Below, piece by piece: positions 1 through 11,700 of a stretch of DNA of 64,000 nucleotides; within the stretch, counting starts at the first letter, position 1, and each line of letters opens with the position of its first letter. The DNA is taken from the NCBI GenBank assembly GCA_023213315.1, contig JAKCPI010013981.1:18323-82322 (forward strand), given 5' to 3'. The notes beneath the pieces were generated by a model. That model made no database searches and was not told the DNA's origin. It saw nothing but the letters and a program-made list of their open reading frames with translations. Source of the DNA: Euborellia annulipes. Lineage: Eukaryota > Arthropoda > Insecta > Dermaptera > Anisolabididae. Both the position numbers and the translations under genes were made by a program.

Positions 1-108
1 TTTTATAAAAACAGGCGAGTGTCAATGCTCTGTGAGAGTCTATAAGATAATTCGTGGCACGACAACAATGACAACTTTGTGCCTAGTTAGTTTATAAGCC
101 AACGAGGC

Positions 109-143
109 CTGAGGAGGGACGAATACATTTTGTCCGAAACGTC
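109..143 (+). ncRNA. Hammerhead-ribozyme-like motif
   Basis: CTGAGGA is followed by GGGAC, an 11-base loop, GTCC, then GAAACGTC. GGAC pairs with GTCC as stem II. The two conserved core blocks of a hammerhead (CUGANGA and GAAA) are present in order; stems I and III are not established. Confidence 0.4.
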
Positions 144-599
144 TCCTTTTCGGCATTTGGCATCCAAACGCTCTCTTTATTTGCTGCACCTATATTTGCT
201 TTCTCTTCAACTTATATATAATATATAATAAAGTCATACCCCTAAATGGCCTCAGTAGCCAAAAAGGGTTAAAAAAAACAAAATTTGGATTAAAACATTT
301 TAAAAGCAACTCATCTTATTTTTGAATATAAAATTATCTAAAAAAAGAAATATAAAATGTAAAATTAATAAGTATGAATGTACTGAATCTTGTTTTTGTT
401 AGAATTTGATAAATTTTATTTGAGTTTCCTTTCTCGAGGGGTTTGCGCATGCGCACCCGTGTTATTTACGTAAATAACTGTTGTTTGCAGTTACAAGATT
501 TTTGTAAATAACTACAAAATCTTGTAAATAACCCAACTTTGTATCTGGGATACCCCACCATCTATCTTTTTCCCTCTTAATGGCATCTTTATTAATTTT

Positions 600-1290
600 T
601 AAAATAGAAATAGATTGGATGGCTTGGGAAGGCTCCCTTCCCAGGAACAGCAGCTAGGTGAAAATAAACTTTATATTTTGTTGCCGGCGTTTCGAGAGCT
701 TTTCGCACTCATTTTCAGGGCCTATGGTAACCTAACAAGTTTTATTTCAGTAATTAATAATACAAAACTCTTTAAAGTTTACTTAAACCACGCAAAATTG
801 TCAAAAATAAGTACAAGTGGTGTGGTACTGCATGTTATTATCATGTTTAAACATGATTGTATCGGTTTGTATCGTCATAAATGTGTGCAAATATACAAAA
901 ACTAATTTAACAACAAACTCTGCGACCGAAACTGCATTAAAACAGCAAGTGATGAATTTTAATATTTTTCTTTTCCTTTAAATACATTTATTCTTATTTT
1001 TAAGGACGGCAAGGTTAGTGACATTGAAATGCTTATTGACTATATTTTACAAAGCAATACAAACATGTTTAAACATGATAATAACATGCAGTACCACACC
1101 ACTTGTACTTATTTTTGACAATTTTGCGTCGTGTAAGTAAGCTTTAAAGAGTTTTGTAATATTAATTACTGAAATAGAACTTGTTAGGTTACCATAGGCC
1201 CTGAAGATGAGTGCGACTAGCTCTCGAAACGCCGGCAACAAAATATAACCTAGCTGCTGTTCCTTCCCGTCAATCATCAGCTATCCATTT
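600..1290. mobile_element. Fold-back element with hammerhead-like motifs
   Basis: About 230 bases at 640-870 recur inverted at 1050-1285 with few differences, around a 180-base centre. Both arms carry the CTGAARATGAGTGCGA...TCTCGAAACG motif near the outer end. Part of one arm recurs as a single copy at 40690-40860. Confidence 0.8.
1201..1233 (+). ncRNA. Hammerhead-ribozyme-like motif
   Basis: CTGAAGA, then GAGTGC...GCTCTC as a six-pair stem II with one U-U mismatch, then GAAACG. An inverted partner lies at 688-718 in the other arm of the same fold-back element. Confidence 0.4.
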
Positions 1291-1343
1291 CAAGAAATTT
1301 TAATTATAAATTGATCTAAAAATAAAAACAAAAAATATCGTTT

Positions 1344-4300
1344 CTACTTTGTTTTCGCTGCATCCTCGCGTTTTCCATCTCCAGCAGAATCCGTCTTGTT
1401 GCCTAATTTCGGATCTCGTCCACAATAATCCCTGCCCCATTTTGGAGTGTATTGCTCTCTCGTGTGGCATACGCATTCGCCATCGAAGGCTTCATAGGGC
1501 TCTTTCGGGCCCATTCCTTTGGGCCGAAGCGGTTTTACCGGGGAGAAATCGTATAGCGTCTCCAATCCACCCCAATCCTAAATTAATAAAAAGAATTATT
1601 ATTATTATTTAATTTGTGAATTTGTATTTGTATTTTGTGTTTAGACACAGCCACGGACGATTTGTGTCTTTAAGCAAGTTTTTTTTTATACAGTAGAACC
1701 GAGTAATTCGCATTACAAGCAAAACAATCTTCGAAAGGAGTCGGTGCTGAGGGAGGGGACATCCTCCTTAGCATTGAAGAGGTTGGATAAAAGGAACCAG
1801 AAATTAGGATTAGTTCACTAGCTAGAAACAAGCGCAGGAGGAAGAGTTAGAGATAGGAAACTTCAGGCCGGGTGTGTCTTCGTGCATTTAAGCACCTCGG
1901 GTAAAAAAGGGGTCCGATAGGAATTTAAATAATAATAATAATAAAACAAGAAAACAAATGAAAAAATGACTCGCTTAACGAGTGTCGAGGAGAGGGGAAG
2001 TCCCGGATTGGGGGCAGCGAGTATGATTCTGGTACGAATTATGCGAGGTTCCACTGTAATTTTCTTTATTATCGTCTCACACTATATATATATGTATATT
2101 TTTTTTTTTTGTAAATATTCAATTCTTTTGACGCGAATTAATTTGATCGAATATTTGCTTCAAGTAAATTGAAGAAATTCGAAGTTTGCAGGTATCAAGC
2201 AACAAAAGAATTCTTTTACAGCCTACTTACGGCACAATCACAAATATTATCTTGATCACTCTCATAAGACTCATCATCAGCGTTCATCAGCTTTTTGCAA
2301 GCGCAAGTTGCACCCTCAGGATCATCGGAATCGGCTTCGTATCCGCCACATCCCCCTGGACATGGCCGTCTCCCTTCCAGTTTTGGAGGTTTCAATGTCC
2401 ATTGATAAGCCGGACTCAATGCTCCAGTTGTGTCATAACGCACAGGTGGATGTTGCTTATCAGGGTCATAGATATTGCCCATAAAAGCGGGACTTAAGGC
2501 TCCCGTGGTGTCATAACGAACAGGGGGATGCAACCTTGGCATCGGCAAGCGCAATTTATCCCCCATGAATGCTGGAGAAAGCTTTCCTGTTGTGTCGTAC
2601 CTTGAAATAAAAATAAATGTACACAGCACTTGTATGTGTGACTTGTCACCAAAGAGTAACAACTTACCTTATAGGGACCTTATTATCTGGCTTGTCCGGT
2701 GTGTCGTGACATGTATCAGGACAACATGGCTCAGCTTCTGGATAGGAGATTTCATAAACATTGCATGAAATGGGACATGGTATTGTAACGTTTGGCGTAG
2801 GCGGCCAATTTTCAGATCCTTTTAGAGGCGGTGGACACGGATTGGTAGGCGGTGGAGGAGGACACGTGCCAACCGGGCAGTAACTAAAAAAATTCAAAAC
2901 TGTTAGGGTGATGGTCACCAAATTTAAAGTTTCCCCTAGAGTTTTTAAGAAATAAATTCATATTAAGGGGAAGCTTTTTATTTGAGACATTTTATTTTAT
3001 AATTAAATTTTTACTACATACATTTTGATCAAAACATTTTTTAATATTAAATAATAAGAATATTTATTCAGTCACGGCAAATTAGATCCCTTAATTATAT
3101 ATTCATTGGACTCTATCTTTAATAAGGGCTTTGACCATCTTCCAAATATGTTAAGCGGCCCATACACACACAGAGTTAAACTGCGCAGCTTATCACGTGT
3201 GACGTCACTTCTGAACGATAAATTGAGAAAACTGCGCGGTTCACCCAAGGTTTTTGTGCAGCCAAGCTGCCTGAACAAAAGTTTCTACTTTTGCACAGAT
3301 TAACTGCGGAGTTTCCTCAGTTTATCGTTCAGTTTCTGCAGTTGGAGCGTGTAGCCCATGTGAATATTTCTGTTGCATAACCATCAAAAAAGATGCCTTT
3401 CTTAGTTTCATCGAGGTCTATCATAATTTGCCCGAACGTGGGAGGTGTCTTGCATCGCATATTCAAATCGCGGCATACGAAGTACAGCGCCTTGCTGCTC
3501 TTCTGTTTTCTATCCATGTTAGGGAGAGGGAGAGATCCACAGCTTTTCTGAGAATTTTTCGATACACACTGCAAGAAAAAGCTGAGAGAACAGAGAGCAG
3601 AACTAATGGAAAAACTGAAGTAGCCCACACGTCTTCAGTTCAGATAACTGTACAGTTTTTTGCACAGGAAAACTGGGCAGTAAAACTGTGTGTGTACGGG
3701 TCGCTTTAACGGGTAAAAAAATATCTGTAGAATGGGAATTCTGGAAATGTTGGATAATTTTTTTGAAAAGCGGGACTCTAACGCGAGTTTTATTGAAATT
3801 TCCGATCTATAATCTAAACGTAGCTATTAGCTACTATAGGATTATATCCAATTCCTCCACCTTCTTAAGAGTCATGAATTTATTCCATCAATCACAATAA
3901 ATTAAATATATTACCCCATTCCTGGACATCTGGGGCCAAGTGGAGGGATAACACAGCCATAAGGAGGCTTTGGAGCGCATGGACTACATGGCGGAGGTTC
4001 GTAGTTTGGAGGTGGACATTCGCCTCCTGCAGCAACAGTATTTGCAACATACTCGTCTACTGGTTGAGCTTCTTGTGATTGTTTTGATGACCTTTGTTCT
4101 TGTGCTCCAAGTACATGTTGAACTTGCACTACATTTATTCAAGAAAAATGTAAAAATCAAGGTTCTTATCTGAGTAGAAGATTATTTTTAGCTGAATAAA
4201 TAAAATTCCCCCAATTAATCCCATTTAGTGATATTTTCACGGTCATCCCAGTTTGATATCCTAAAGCAGTTGCACCTGTTAGAACCAGTCACCCTAAATA

Positions 4301-7300
4301 AGGCCGTTCAAAAGACATACAAGAGCAAATGTAACAGTGGAAAATCATATTATTGGCTACTTTAAGCATATTAGATTTACATTGACATTAATTAAAATAA
4401 CTATCCATTAATAAATGAAGAACTAATCTCGATTTCGAATTAACTTGATCCCGGATCTTGGGGACATTTAGAAATTTGCACTGACTCCTAATCGATCTTG
4501 ACTTGGCTTTAATTAAAATATTGAAATGAAATATTAACATTAAAATGGAAAATAACAATAAATACCTGCTTGTGGGTAGTCATCATATGGCATATAATCC
4601 ATTTTATATTTTCTTGATTTTGGGGCTTCTTTCGTTAAATATGGATTTGGAGGGCATTGATTGGAGCTTGGTTTCGGAGGATTACAAGGAGGAGGACTGG
4701 GTGTATAAGGGCATATTGGAGGAGGACAGAGTCCTCCAATTCCTGGTGGTGAAGGGCAATTTTGAGCACAACAACATGTTCCTCCGCCACAGGAAGTAGT
4801 GCATTTTCCTGGTCCTGGGCAAGGAGGAGGAGGAGGAGGACAGTGACCAGAACCGGGAGGACAGTGGCCAGAACCAGGAGGACAGTGACCAGAACCAGGA
4901 GGACAATGTCCAGATCCTGGAGGACAATGGCCGGACCCTGGAGGACAGTGACCAGATCCTGGAGGACAGTGACCAGAACCCGGAGGACAATGGCCAGAAC
5001 CTGGAGGACAATGTCCGGATCCAGGAGGACAGTGACCAGAACCCGGAGAAGGGACGGAGGACAATGTCCAGAACCAGGAGGACAATGTCCAGATCCTGGA
5101 GGACAATGGCCGGACCCTGGAGGACAGTGACCAGAACCCGGAGGACAATGGCCAGAACCTGGAGGACAATGTCCGGATCCAGGAGGACAGTGACCGGAAC
5201 CCGGGGGGCAATGACCAGATCCAGGAGGACAGTATTCAGATTCAGCAGGCGAGATACCAGATCCTGGAGAACAACGACCAGATCCAGGAGAACAGTAACC
5301 CGAACCTGGGGGACAATGGCCGGATCCAGGAGGACAATGTCCAGATCCTGGAGGGCAATGATCGGACCCTGGAGGACAGTGGCCAGATCCTGGTGGACAG
5401 TGGCCTGACCCTGGTGGACAATGCCCAGATCCTGGAGGGCAATGTCCAGATCCTGGTGGACAGTGGCCTGACCCTGGAGGACAATGTCCAGATCCTGGTG
5501 GACAATGACCTGACCCTGGAGGACAATGTCCAGAACCTGGAGGGCAATTTCCAGATTCAGAAGCGCAACAACAACTTTTATTTTCAGGTGCAGTACATTG
5601 GGGTAGAGAACATCTATTTTCTTGGATGCATGGAGGGCAAACACAACAGGTAGAATCGTCTTCATTGTTATTAGGAGGACAAGTTGGTACACAGGGTTGC
5701 CCTTCCCCAGGGCAACACTCTCCTGGCCTCAATCCAACGTTCTGCGGACAAACAAGTTGCTTGGGTGGATGATATTGTGCTCCCTAAATAAAATAAAAAA
5801 TACCATCAATCATTTTCTCTTCTGGTGATCAAGAATCTCATTTATTATACCTTGAGCCCCCATTCAACGGAAGGATCGCCGAAGCGTGGACCCATAATAC
5901 AGGGCTGTAAATCTTCTGGCCAAAGATCTTCAACCACACAAGGTTTATAGTGAGAAACATCAGTATCAATAATCTTGATAAAAATATCAATCACTCAATT
6001 AATATTAACAATAAGAACATATGAGAAAGAAAGAAATACATACTTGTTGGCATTGGGGTGTATTATCTCTAGGACAGATAAGACATCTTTTCTCTTCGTC
6101 TTTATTTGAATTTTTAAACACAAATGCACGTTCAGCGCCCAACAGTTGGAAATGAGTGAGAATATTATGTCCAAAACAAGAGAGTCGTGCAAATATCTAT
6201 TATGAGTGGATCAAAAATATTAATTTAAATCATTTGGGGTTATAATTTGCGGTTAGAATACGGTAACGACGATTTCATTAATATTTGCAATTTTTTCAGG
6301 GGAAATACTCCCTCCCTTCCCTTTATTAGTCTAAAAAAGGTGGCGGAGAGCCCGAGATATATGTGAAAATAACGAAAATTTTGAAGAAATTCGAGGACCA
6401 CCTTTACCATTAAAAAATGTATTATTACTTACTTTTTTGGGTTTTTTCTTCCTCCATTGTAATTTAGATGACAAAAACCTTGCGCCTGACCTATTCTGAG
6501 TGAGATAAGTAAAAAAATTAATTAAATAGAAGTAAAATAAATTTATGCTGGGACGATTTTGGAGGTTATGGAGAAGAAACAACCAGCGAATTCTTTCCAC
6601 GTCAAAATAATTTATTTGCAAATATTTCGGTTAGCTTAACGCAAACCATCCTCAGTGCATCAACTGGAACATAAAAGACACACATAATACACTGTTCGGC
6701 AATATACAATCAATTTACATACACTATATAATAGTGGAGCGTTTCACAAAGCAATAAAATGCATGAGAAGCCATTCTGCATGTGGATGGGACAACGTCTA
6801 GTAAGCAAGTCACTGTTAATTTATTCCATCTGGTTGTAATATTTGACATCTTGTAATGAGTTATGTTTCCAGTGACTTGCTTACTAGACGTTGTCCCATC
6901 CACATGCAGAATGGCTTCTCATGCATTTTATTGCTTTGTGAAACGCTCCACTATTATATAGTGTATGTAAATTGATTGTATATTGCCGAACAGTGTATTA
7001 TGTGTGTCTTTTATGTTCCAGTTGATGCACTGAGGATGGTTTGCGTTAAGCTAACCGAAATATTTTCAAATAAATTATTTTGACGTGGAAAGAATTCGCT
7101 GGTTGTTTCTTCTCCATAACCTTAATTAAATAGAGTTGAAAAAATAATTAATAAGTTTAATGATAATTGTTGATTTTTTTTCTAATAATAAATGATAAAG
7201 GAGCTAACTTCAGATGATAATTTAAAAAAAAAAAACAGAATTTTTTTTTATAAATATATGAGAACCATCATTTACCTAAATCAGTGGGCCTAGACAAACC

Positions 7301-8519
7301 TAGAGATTCCCTGCTCTTTTAAATATAGTTTTTAATTTTTTTTTTTTTTTATCTAAAACAGAACCAACCATATTTTACCGAAAGACGCGGGCCTCCGATG
7401 AAGGCCCGCGGACCCAGGGGTTCCTTGGAAGTTGTTAAGAAAGTTGATGTTCTCAAGTGTAGCAAACTCGAGGTTATTTTCTAAAAAAAAATTCAATGAA
7501 TACTACTATTATTTCGTCATGAAGTTAGCTCCTTTATCGTTCAATGTTTTTAAAAATAAAAAATTTTCGTTAAAATTATTAATTATATTTTCAACTCTAT
7601 TTAATTAATTTCTTTAGTTATCTCAATCAGAATAGGTCAGGCGCAAGGTTTTTGTCATCTAATTTACAATGGAGAAAGAAAAAAGTAAGTAATAATACAT
7701 TTTTTAATGCTTAATGTGGGTCTCGTATTTCTTAAAAATTTTCCTATTTTTTGCATATATCTAGATCAAATTGGCTTACCGCCACCTTTTTTAGATTAAT
7801 AAAGAGATGGAGGATGAAAAGCTTGCCAATATTAGTGAAATTTTAGTTGCTGCATTCTTCACTTTAGTCGAATTTGCAAATATAATAATTAACCTCAATG
7901 GATCCACACTCTCTATTCCGTCCGTCATCGTCTTCAGCATATAAAGGATAAACGCCACTCATACACGCCACTAAAGGTAATTTCTCTCCACAAATGGTGG
8001 ATCTTCGGATTGTATCACAGTAATGAGGCAAGGCTAGACTAACGTAAGCTGTTCCTAAATGATCTAAAATATCACCTTCACAACATTCGCCCATAACACG
8101 AAAGACACTCATAATTAAAGGATAACGCTTCAGGCATTTAATTAATTCTAATGGTAACATTGGAAAGAGACAAGATTTGCCAGTTGCCACCTAAAAATAA
8201 ATAAATAAATAGATGAGAATTTCAAAGGAGTTAGAACAGGCCTTCTTACTTTTCCTGGTGGTTCTGGTAAAGGGATGCACGTGTCAGGACACGAGAGGCC
8301 CATTTCAGCTGCCGCAGCGGCCGAAGCTTCCACCGACGCAGCTGCAGCATCCAATTCAGCTCGGAATTCTTCTTGATCGATGTCAAATGGAAGTAAATCG
8401 ATAAATTGGACACGAACTTTGACTGGGATGCAGCATGGCTTCTCAACATCAACCCGCTCAACAAGGACCTCGATAAGGAATAATTGCTCTAGATGACGTA
8501 AATAAGCACGATTCGCCAT
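1344..8519 (-). CDS. Cys/Pro-rich repeat protein, nine exons, unrecognised
   Basis: I do not recognise this gene. Exons, in transcript order: 8519-8250, 8190-7894, 6196-6044, 5973-5851, 5783-4566, 4128-3915, 2883-2668, 2600-2231, 1577-1344. All junctions are GT-AG and in phase if one 11-base insertion near 5049-5059 is discounted, giving about 1027 residues. The start is the ATG at 8519 (MANRAYLRHLEQ). Residues 1-280 alternate hydrophobic strands and look like a beta-sandwich, possibly C2-like (inference). Residues about 360-594 are a tandem GSGHCP repeat. Downstream are Cys/Pro-rich stretches, then three copies of a RYDTTGxLSPA motif (last exons), and a charged tail ending DAAKTK. There is no signal peptide or membrane segment. 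Similar Cys/Pro-rich proteins occur in arthropod sperm tails, but a sperm role is only a guess. It shares a 209-base divergent spacer with the oxidase gene. Confidence 0.75.
1740..1955 (+). mobile_element. SINE family 2, 5'-truncated copy
   Basis: It shares AGTTCACTAGCTAGA, TGTGTCTTCGTGCA and AGCACCTCGGG with the copy at 52910-53425 and ends in an AATAATAATAAT tail. The tRNA head is absent, consistent with 5' truncation on retrotransposition. It lies in the last intron of the Cys/Pro-rich gene. Confidence 0.65.
3149..3710. mobile_element. Inverted-repeat MITE flanked by TTAA
   Basis: The left end GCGGCCCATACACACACAG matches the reverse complement of the right end (CTGTGTGTGTACGGGTCGC) at 17 of 19 bases. 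TTAA lies beside both ends, as for piggyBac-like elements, although the right side has one extra A. It sits in the intron between 2883 and 3915 of the Cys/Pro-rich gene. Confidence 0.7.
4835..5550 (-). repeat. 18-bp coding tandem repeat (GSGHCP, about 39 units)
   Basis: The unit is 18 bases encoding six residues read as GSGHCP on the minus strand. Copies vary mostly at third positions (GGT/GGA, CAT/CAC, TCT/TCC), as expected under protein-level selection. A few degenerate units near 5240-5310 read GSGRCS or SEYCPP. A block of about 54 bases at 4987-5040 recurs at 5143-5196, which points to recent internal duplication. An 11-base interruption near 5049-5059 shifts the frame. Confidence 0.9.
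6531..7121. mobile_element. Nested fold-back insertion with 13-bp target duplication
   Basis: The arms at about 6560-6810 and 6870-7110 are near-perfect complements. Each carries CTGAGGATGGTTTGCGTTAA followed by GCTAACCGAAA. TTAATTAAATAGA occurs immediately outside each end (6518-6530 and 7122-7134), giving a 13-base target duplication within the arm of the larger element. Confidence 0.85.
7030..7060 (+). ncRNA. Hammerhead-ribozyme-like motif
   Basis: CTGAGGA, stem II GGTTTGC with GCTAACC (one U-U mismatch), then GAAA. The inverted partner is at 6625-6654 in the opposite arm. Confidence 0.4.
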
Positions 8520-8728
8520 TCTTTTCTTTCTTTTCTATTTTCTAAAAGAGAATTTTGCCCAAAATTTAAAGAAAATTTTGTATTTTACCCTCACCCATGT
8601 TTACCCTAAACAACCAAGTAAATAACAAAATTCTTTATCGCATTTTGTTTACATTTTGTTATCAAAACAAACAAAATTTTTTTTTTTTTTTAAATATTTT
8701 GTGAAGCAAATTTCTTCAATGGAAGTTT
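8520..8728. promoter_or_regulatory. Divergent intergenic spacer, probable bidirectional promoter
   Basis: This 209-base AT-rich spacer lies between the start codons of the Cys/Pro-rich gene (leftward) and the oxidase gene (rightward). It holds a T-run of about 17 bases near 8676-8692. I see no clear TATA box or initiator. Shared promoter activity is inferred only from the head-to-head arrangement. Confidence 0.4.
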
Positions 8729-11700
8729 ATGGAATTGTTCGGTGATATTGAAGTTGATGTTGTGGTCGTTGGCGCCGGAATCACTGGACTTGTTACCGCT
8801 TTTGGAATTTTAAAAAAAGATCCAAATTTAGATGTCATCGTTCTTGATGCTAAAAGTTCGTTTGTCATTTGCAGTAGTTTCCTTTTATTCCCAATTGAGT
8901 CTTTCATTTCCAATCCTTTGTTTATTTTATTTTCAGATGGAATTGATGAAATTGGAGCGACCTCAGCATTATTACAGACTTCTGATGGACAACGCAAACA
9001 TTTCTTTTTTGGCAGGCCCAGATTCTTTAATAAGAACCACGAAAATGTCACGTGGCTGGTTGATCAATTGCAAATACCTACAAGTCCAGCTGAAATTTAT
9101 GGAACGAATATTGCGTTAAATACAAAAGGGAAATTGGAGAGATTTTTTGAAACAATCCCACCCTTTATTGAAAAAGATTTAAAACCTTTTTTTCAAGCGG
9201 TAATCCATTTTTCCTTTTTATTTTATCCTATTTTCACACGGGACTCATTCGAGGCAACTAGTTGCCTGGGCAAATGCAACGGGAGTGCAAAATGAAAGGA
9301 ATCCGCCTGGCAACTAGCAGGCCTAGCGGATTTCATAGAACATGGAGGAAAAATACTTCGATATAGAGCGTTTTATCGATCTCGTATCTCCGATTTGGGA
9401 CCAATAGGGTGTCGCTGTCGCGATATCCTTTATTTTTTACCTACTTATATTTCATGTTTAAAATTAAACAATGCTTTGCGGGAACTGGCAAAAATATATT
9501 ATTATAATATATTGATATATTGCTCGGCTGACTGCTCGTGGCGCGGAGAGCAGGTGATGACACTACTGTAGTTGAGCCCGTCAGCGTGTGTCAACTAGTC
9601 TTCAGACGGCAGACGGCAGTCAATTTGGCACCTAGTTGAGTCAACTAGTTGCCTTGAAGTTGCCCCGTGTGAAACCAGCCTTACTCTTAATTGTCCCCAG
9701 GGCAGAATATGCTAGTGCCTCGATTTCTCCTAAAATTTAAAATCCTACCTTCAAATCTCTCTACATATGACGATGGTCTTTGAACCCTATGCACAGAGTT
9801 GGGTTTTATCTTCATGATTTTGTAGTTTTATACAAAAATCGGGGATAAAACGTATAAAATGTATTAAACTCGGATGCGTATGCGTAAACCCGAGTTGGCT
9901 TTTTACAGTTTTTTACATTGGCCTAGTTTTATCCATGTATAAATTTGAAGAATACAAAGAAAAGATCCTCCATAAATATCTGATCTAATTAAACTCTCGA
10001 TAGAATTTAATAAAATTTTCATGGCAAAAGATTAATTTTTTTTTTCTTTTTTTTTTATTATAGATAGAAATCTTGGGCGCAAACGTTCCTACTTGGGATC
10101 CTTGGCTTTTCCCTTATGCCAAATTTGCTGAAAAAAAATCGATAGAAACGATTATTCAAAACACTCTGCCAATGCAAGACGTCACAAGGCAATGGGCCAG
10201 AACGATTGTTCGAGAAATTGTAGGTAAAATGCTTTCAATTTATCTGCATTGCCGACCTCTTCCTATTATACTTTCAATATTCCCTTAACAGCTATTGAGT
10301 CCAAGTTAAGGGAAAAGCTTGGCTTAAATGATAATATTCAATTTTCTTTTTATAGGAATTTTTGATAAAATAACACTCACACTTTTTCCCATTCACACTC
10401 ACATTCACACACACATTCATACAGTCTTTTCGGCAACTCAGGCCATATAAGACTTTGACGATAACCGTTATATTAATAATTATATATATTTGGGATCCAG
10501 GCCATGGGCGTAACTAGAGAATTTGGCTGGGAGGGGGGGGGGGGGGCAAAGGGACTAGCTATTCTCCCGTGGGCCTGAAAAGCCCCATATATTCTCAATT
10601 TTTCTTGGGGCATGGAACTTTCTAGGGGGGGGGGGGGCACCCCCCTAGTTACGCCCATGGTCCAGGCATTCATCGGATCCGAACCCCCGACCCTTGGTAT
10701 ACAAGGCAGGCGCGCTACCCGCTACGCCAAGCCCGGGACGAATAATGACGGTTACTAGGGCTGGACGGTAAACCGGTTTACCGGTAAAAACCGGTAAAAA
10801 TTTTTTACCGAAAACGCGGTAACGAACCTCTAATTCGATAAAAACCGGTTTTTTTTCGAAAGTCGGTAAAAACCTATTTTTTCGGGCGGTAAAAAATTTT
10901 GGTTCGGCGAGAAAAAAAATGTTCCGCGGCGGCAAACCAAATTTTGGCCTCGCGAAAAAAAAATGTTTCGGCAAAAAATTGGCTCTCTAAAAAAAATGTA
11001 AAATATTTTTCCGGCCGGGAAAAAATGTTGGTTCTGCGGGGGAAAAAAATGTTTCGGCAAAAAATTGCCTCTCTAAAAAAAAAGGTAAAATATTTTTAAG
11101 ACTGTGAAAAAATTTTGGTTCGGAAAAATTTTGGCTCCGCGAAAAAAAAAGTGTTTCGGCAAAAAATTGGCTCTCTAAAAAAAAGGTAAAATATTTTTCC
11201 GGACGGGGAAAAATTTTGGTTCCGCAAAAAAAAAAAATGTTCCGCGGCGGCAAACTTTGGTTCCGCGGGCGGTAAAAAATTTTTACCGACTTTCGAGAAA
11301 AACCGGTTTTTTTCTCATTATCGAGGTCGGTAATGAAAATCCATTACCGTCCAGCCCTAACGGTTACACACGCAACTGCAATGCTCGTGCAGGTTATGCC
11401 GAAAATTAACCTAAAAAAGAGCGAAGCAAAAAGTTATTGATTCCAAGATAACAACAAATAACTACTGATTTAAACAGAGCCACAATAAATATTAATATTT
11501 AAATTGAAATATTAAATGAATTAATATACTGTATATTAAATAAATCTCAAATGTCAAGACGTCTAAACGTCAAAATGGCGGAGAGTTTTGCTTGCGCAAA
11601 TATGCTTGTGCATGATTAAAATTCAATCAAGCGGCTTGCACAATTAAAATGCTTGCGCACAGGCGCTACAATTTGCTTGTAGAAAAGATTGCACTGCACG

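Larger units (their letters stand above)
6300..7810. mobile_element. Large inverted-repeat element, host of a nested insertion
   Basis: The outer ends (TCTAAAAAAGGTGGCGG at about 6330 and its complement at 7780-7795) start long inverted arms that include GACCTATTCTGA and TTAATTAAATAGA and meet near 7380. A shorter relative lies at 25190-25760 with the same arm sequences. It sits in the intron between 6196 and 7894 of the Cys/Pro-rich gene. No transposase frame is visible. Confidence 0.75.

Noticed and set aside
4835..5550. CRISPR-like regular array
   Set aside because: Units are contiguous with no unique spacers, they are coding, and the genome is eukaryotic.
4682..5692. Long open frames in other frames and on the plus strand over the 18-bp repeat
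   Set aside because: An 18-base repeat keeps all frames open automatically. Only the GSGHCP frame connects to flanking exons in phase and shows third-position drift.
8856..8936. Retained sequence after the first oxidase exon (in-frame, no stop)
   Set aside because: It has a donor and an acceptor with a pyrimidine tract, and removing it restores the expected spacing after the Rossmann motif. Retention remains possible but is not needed.
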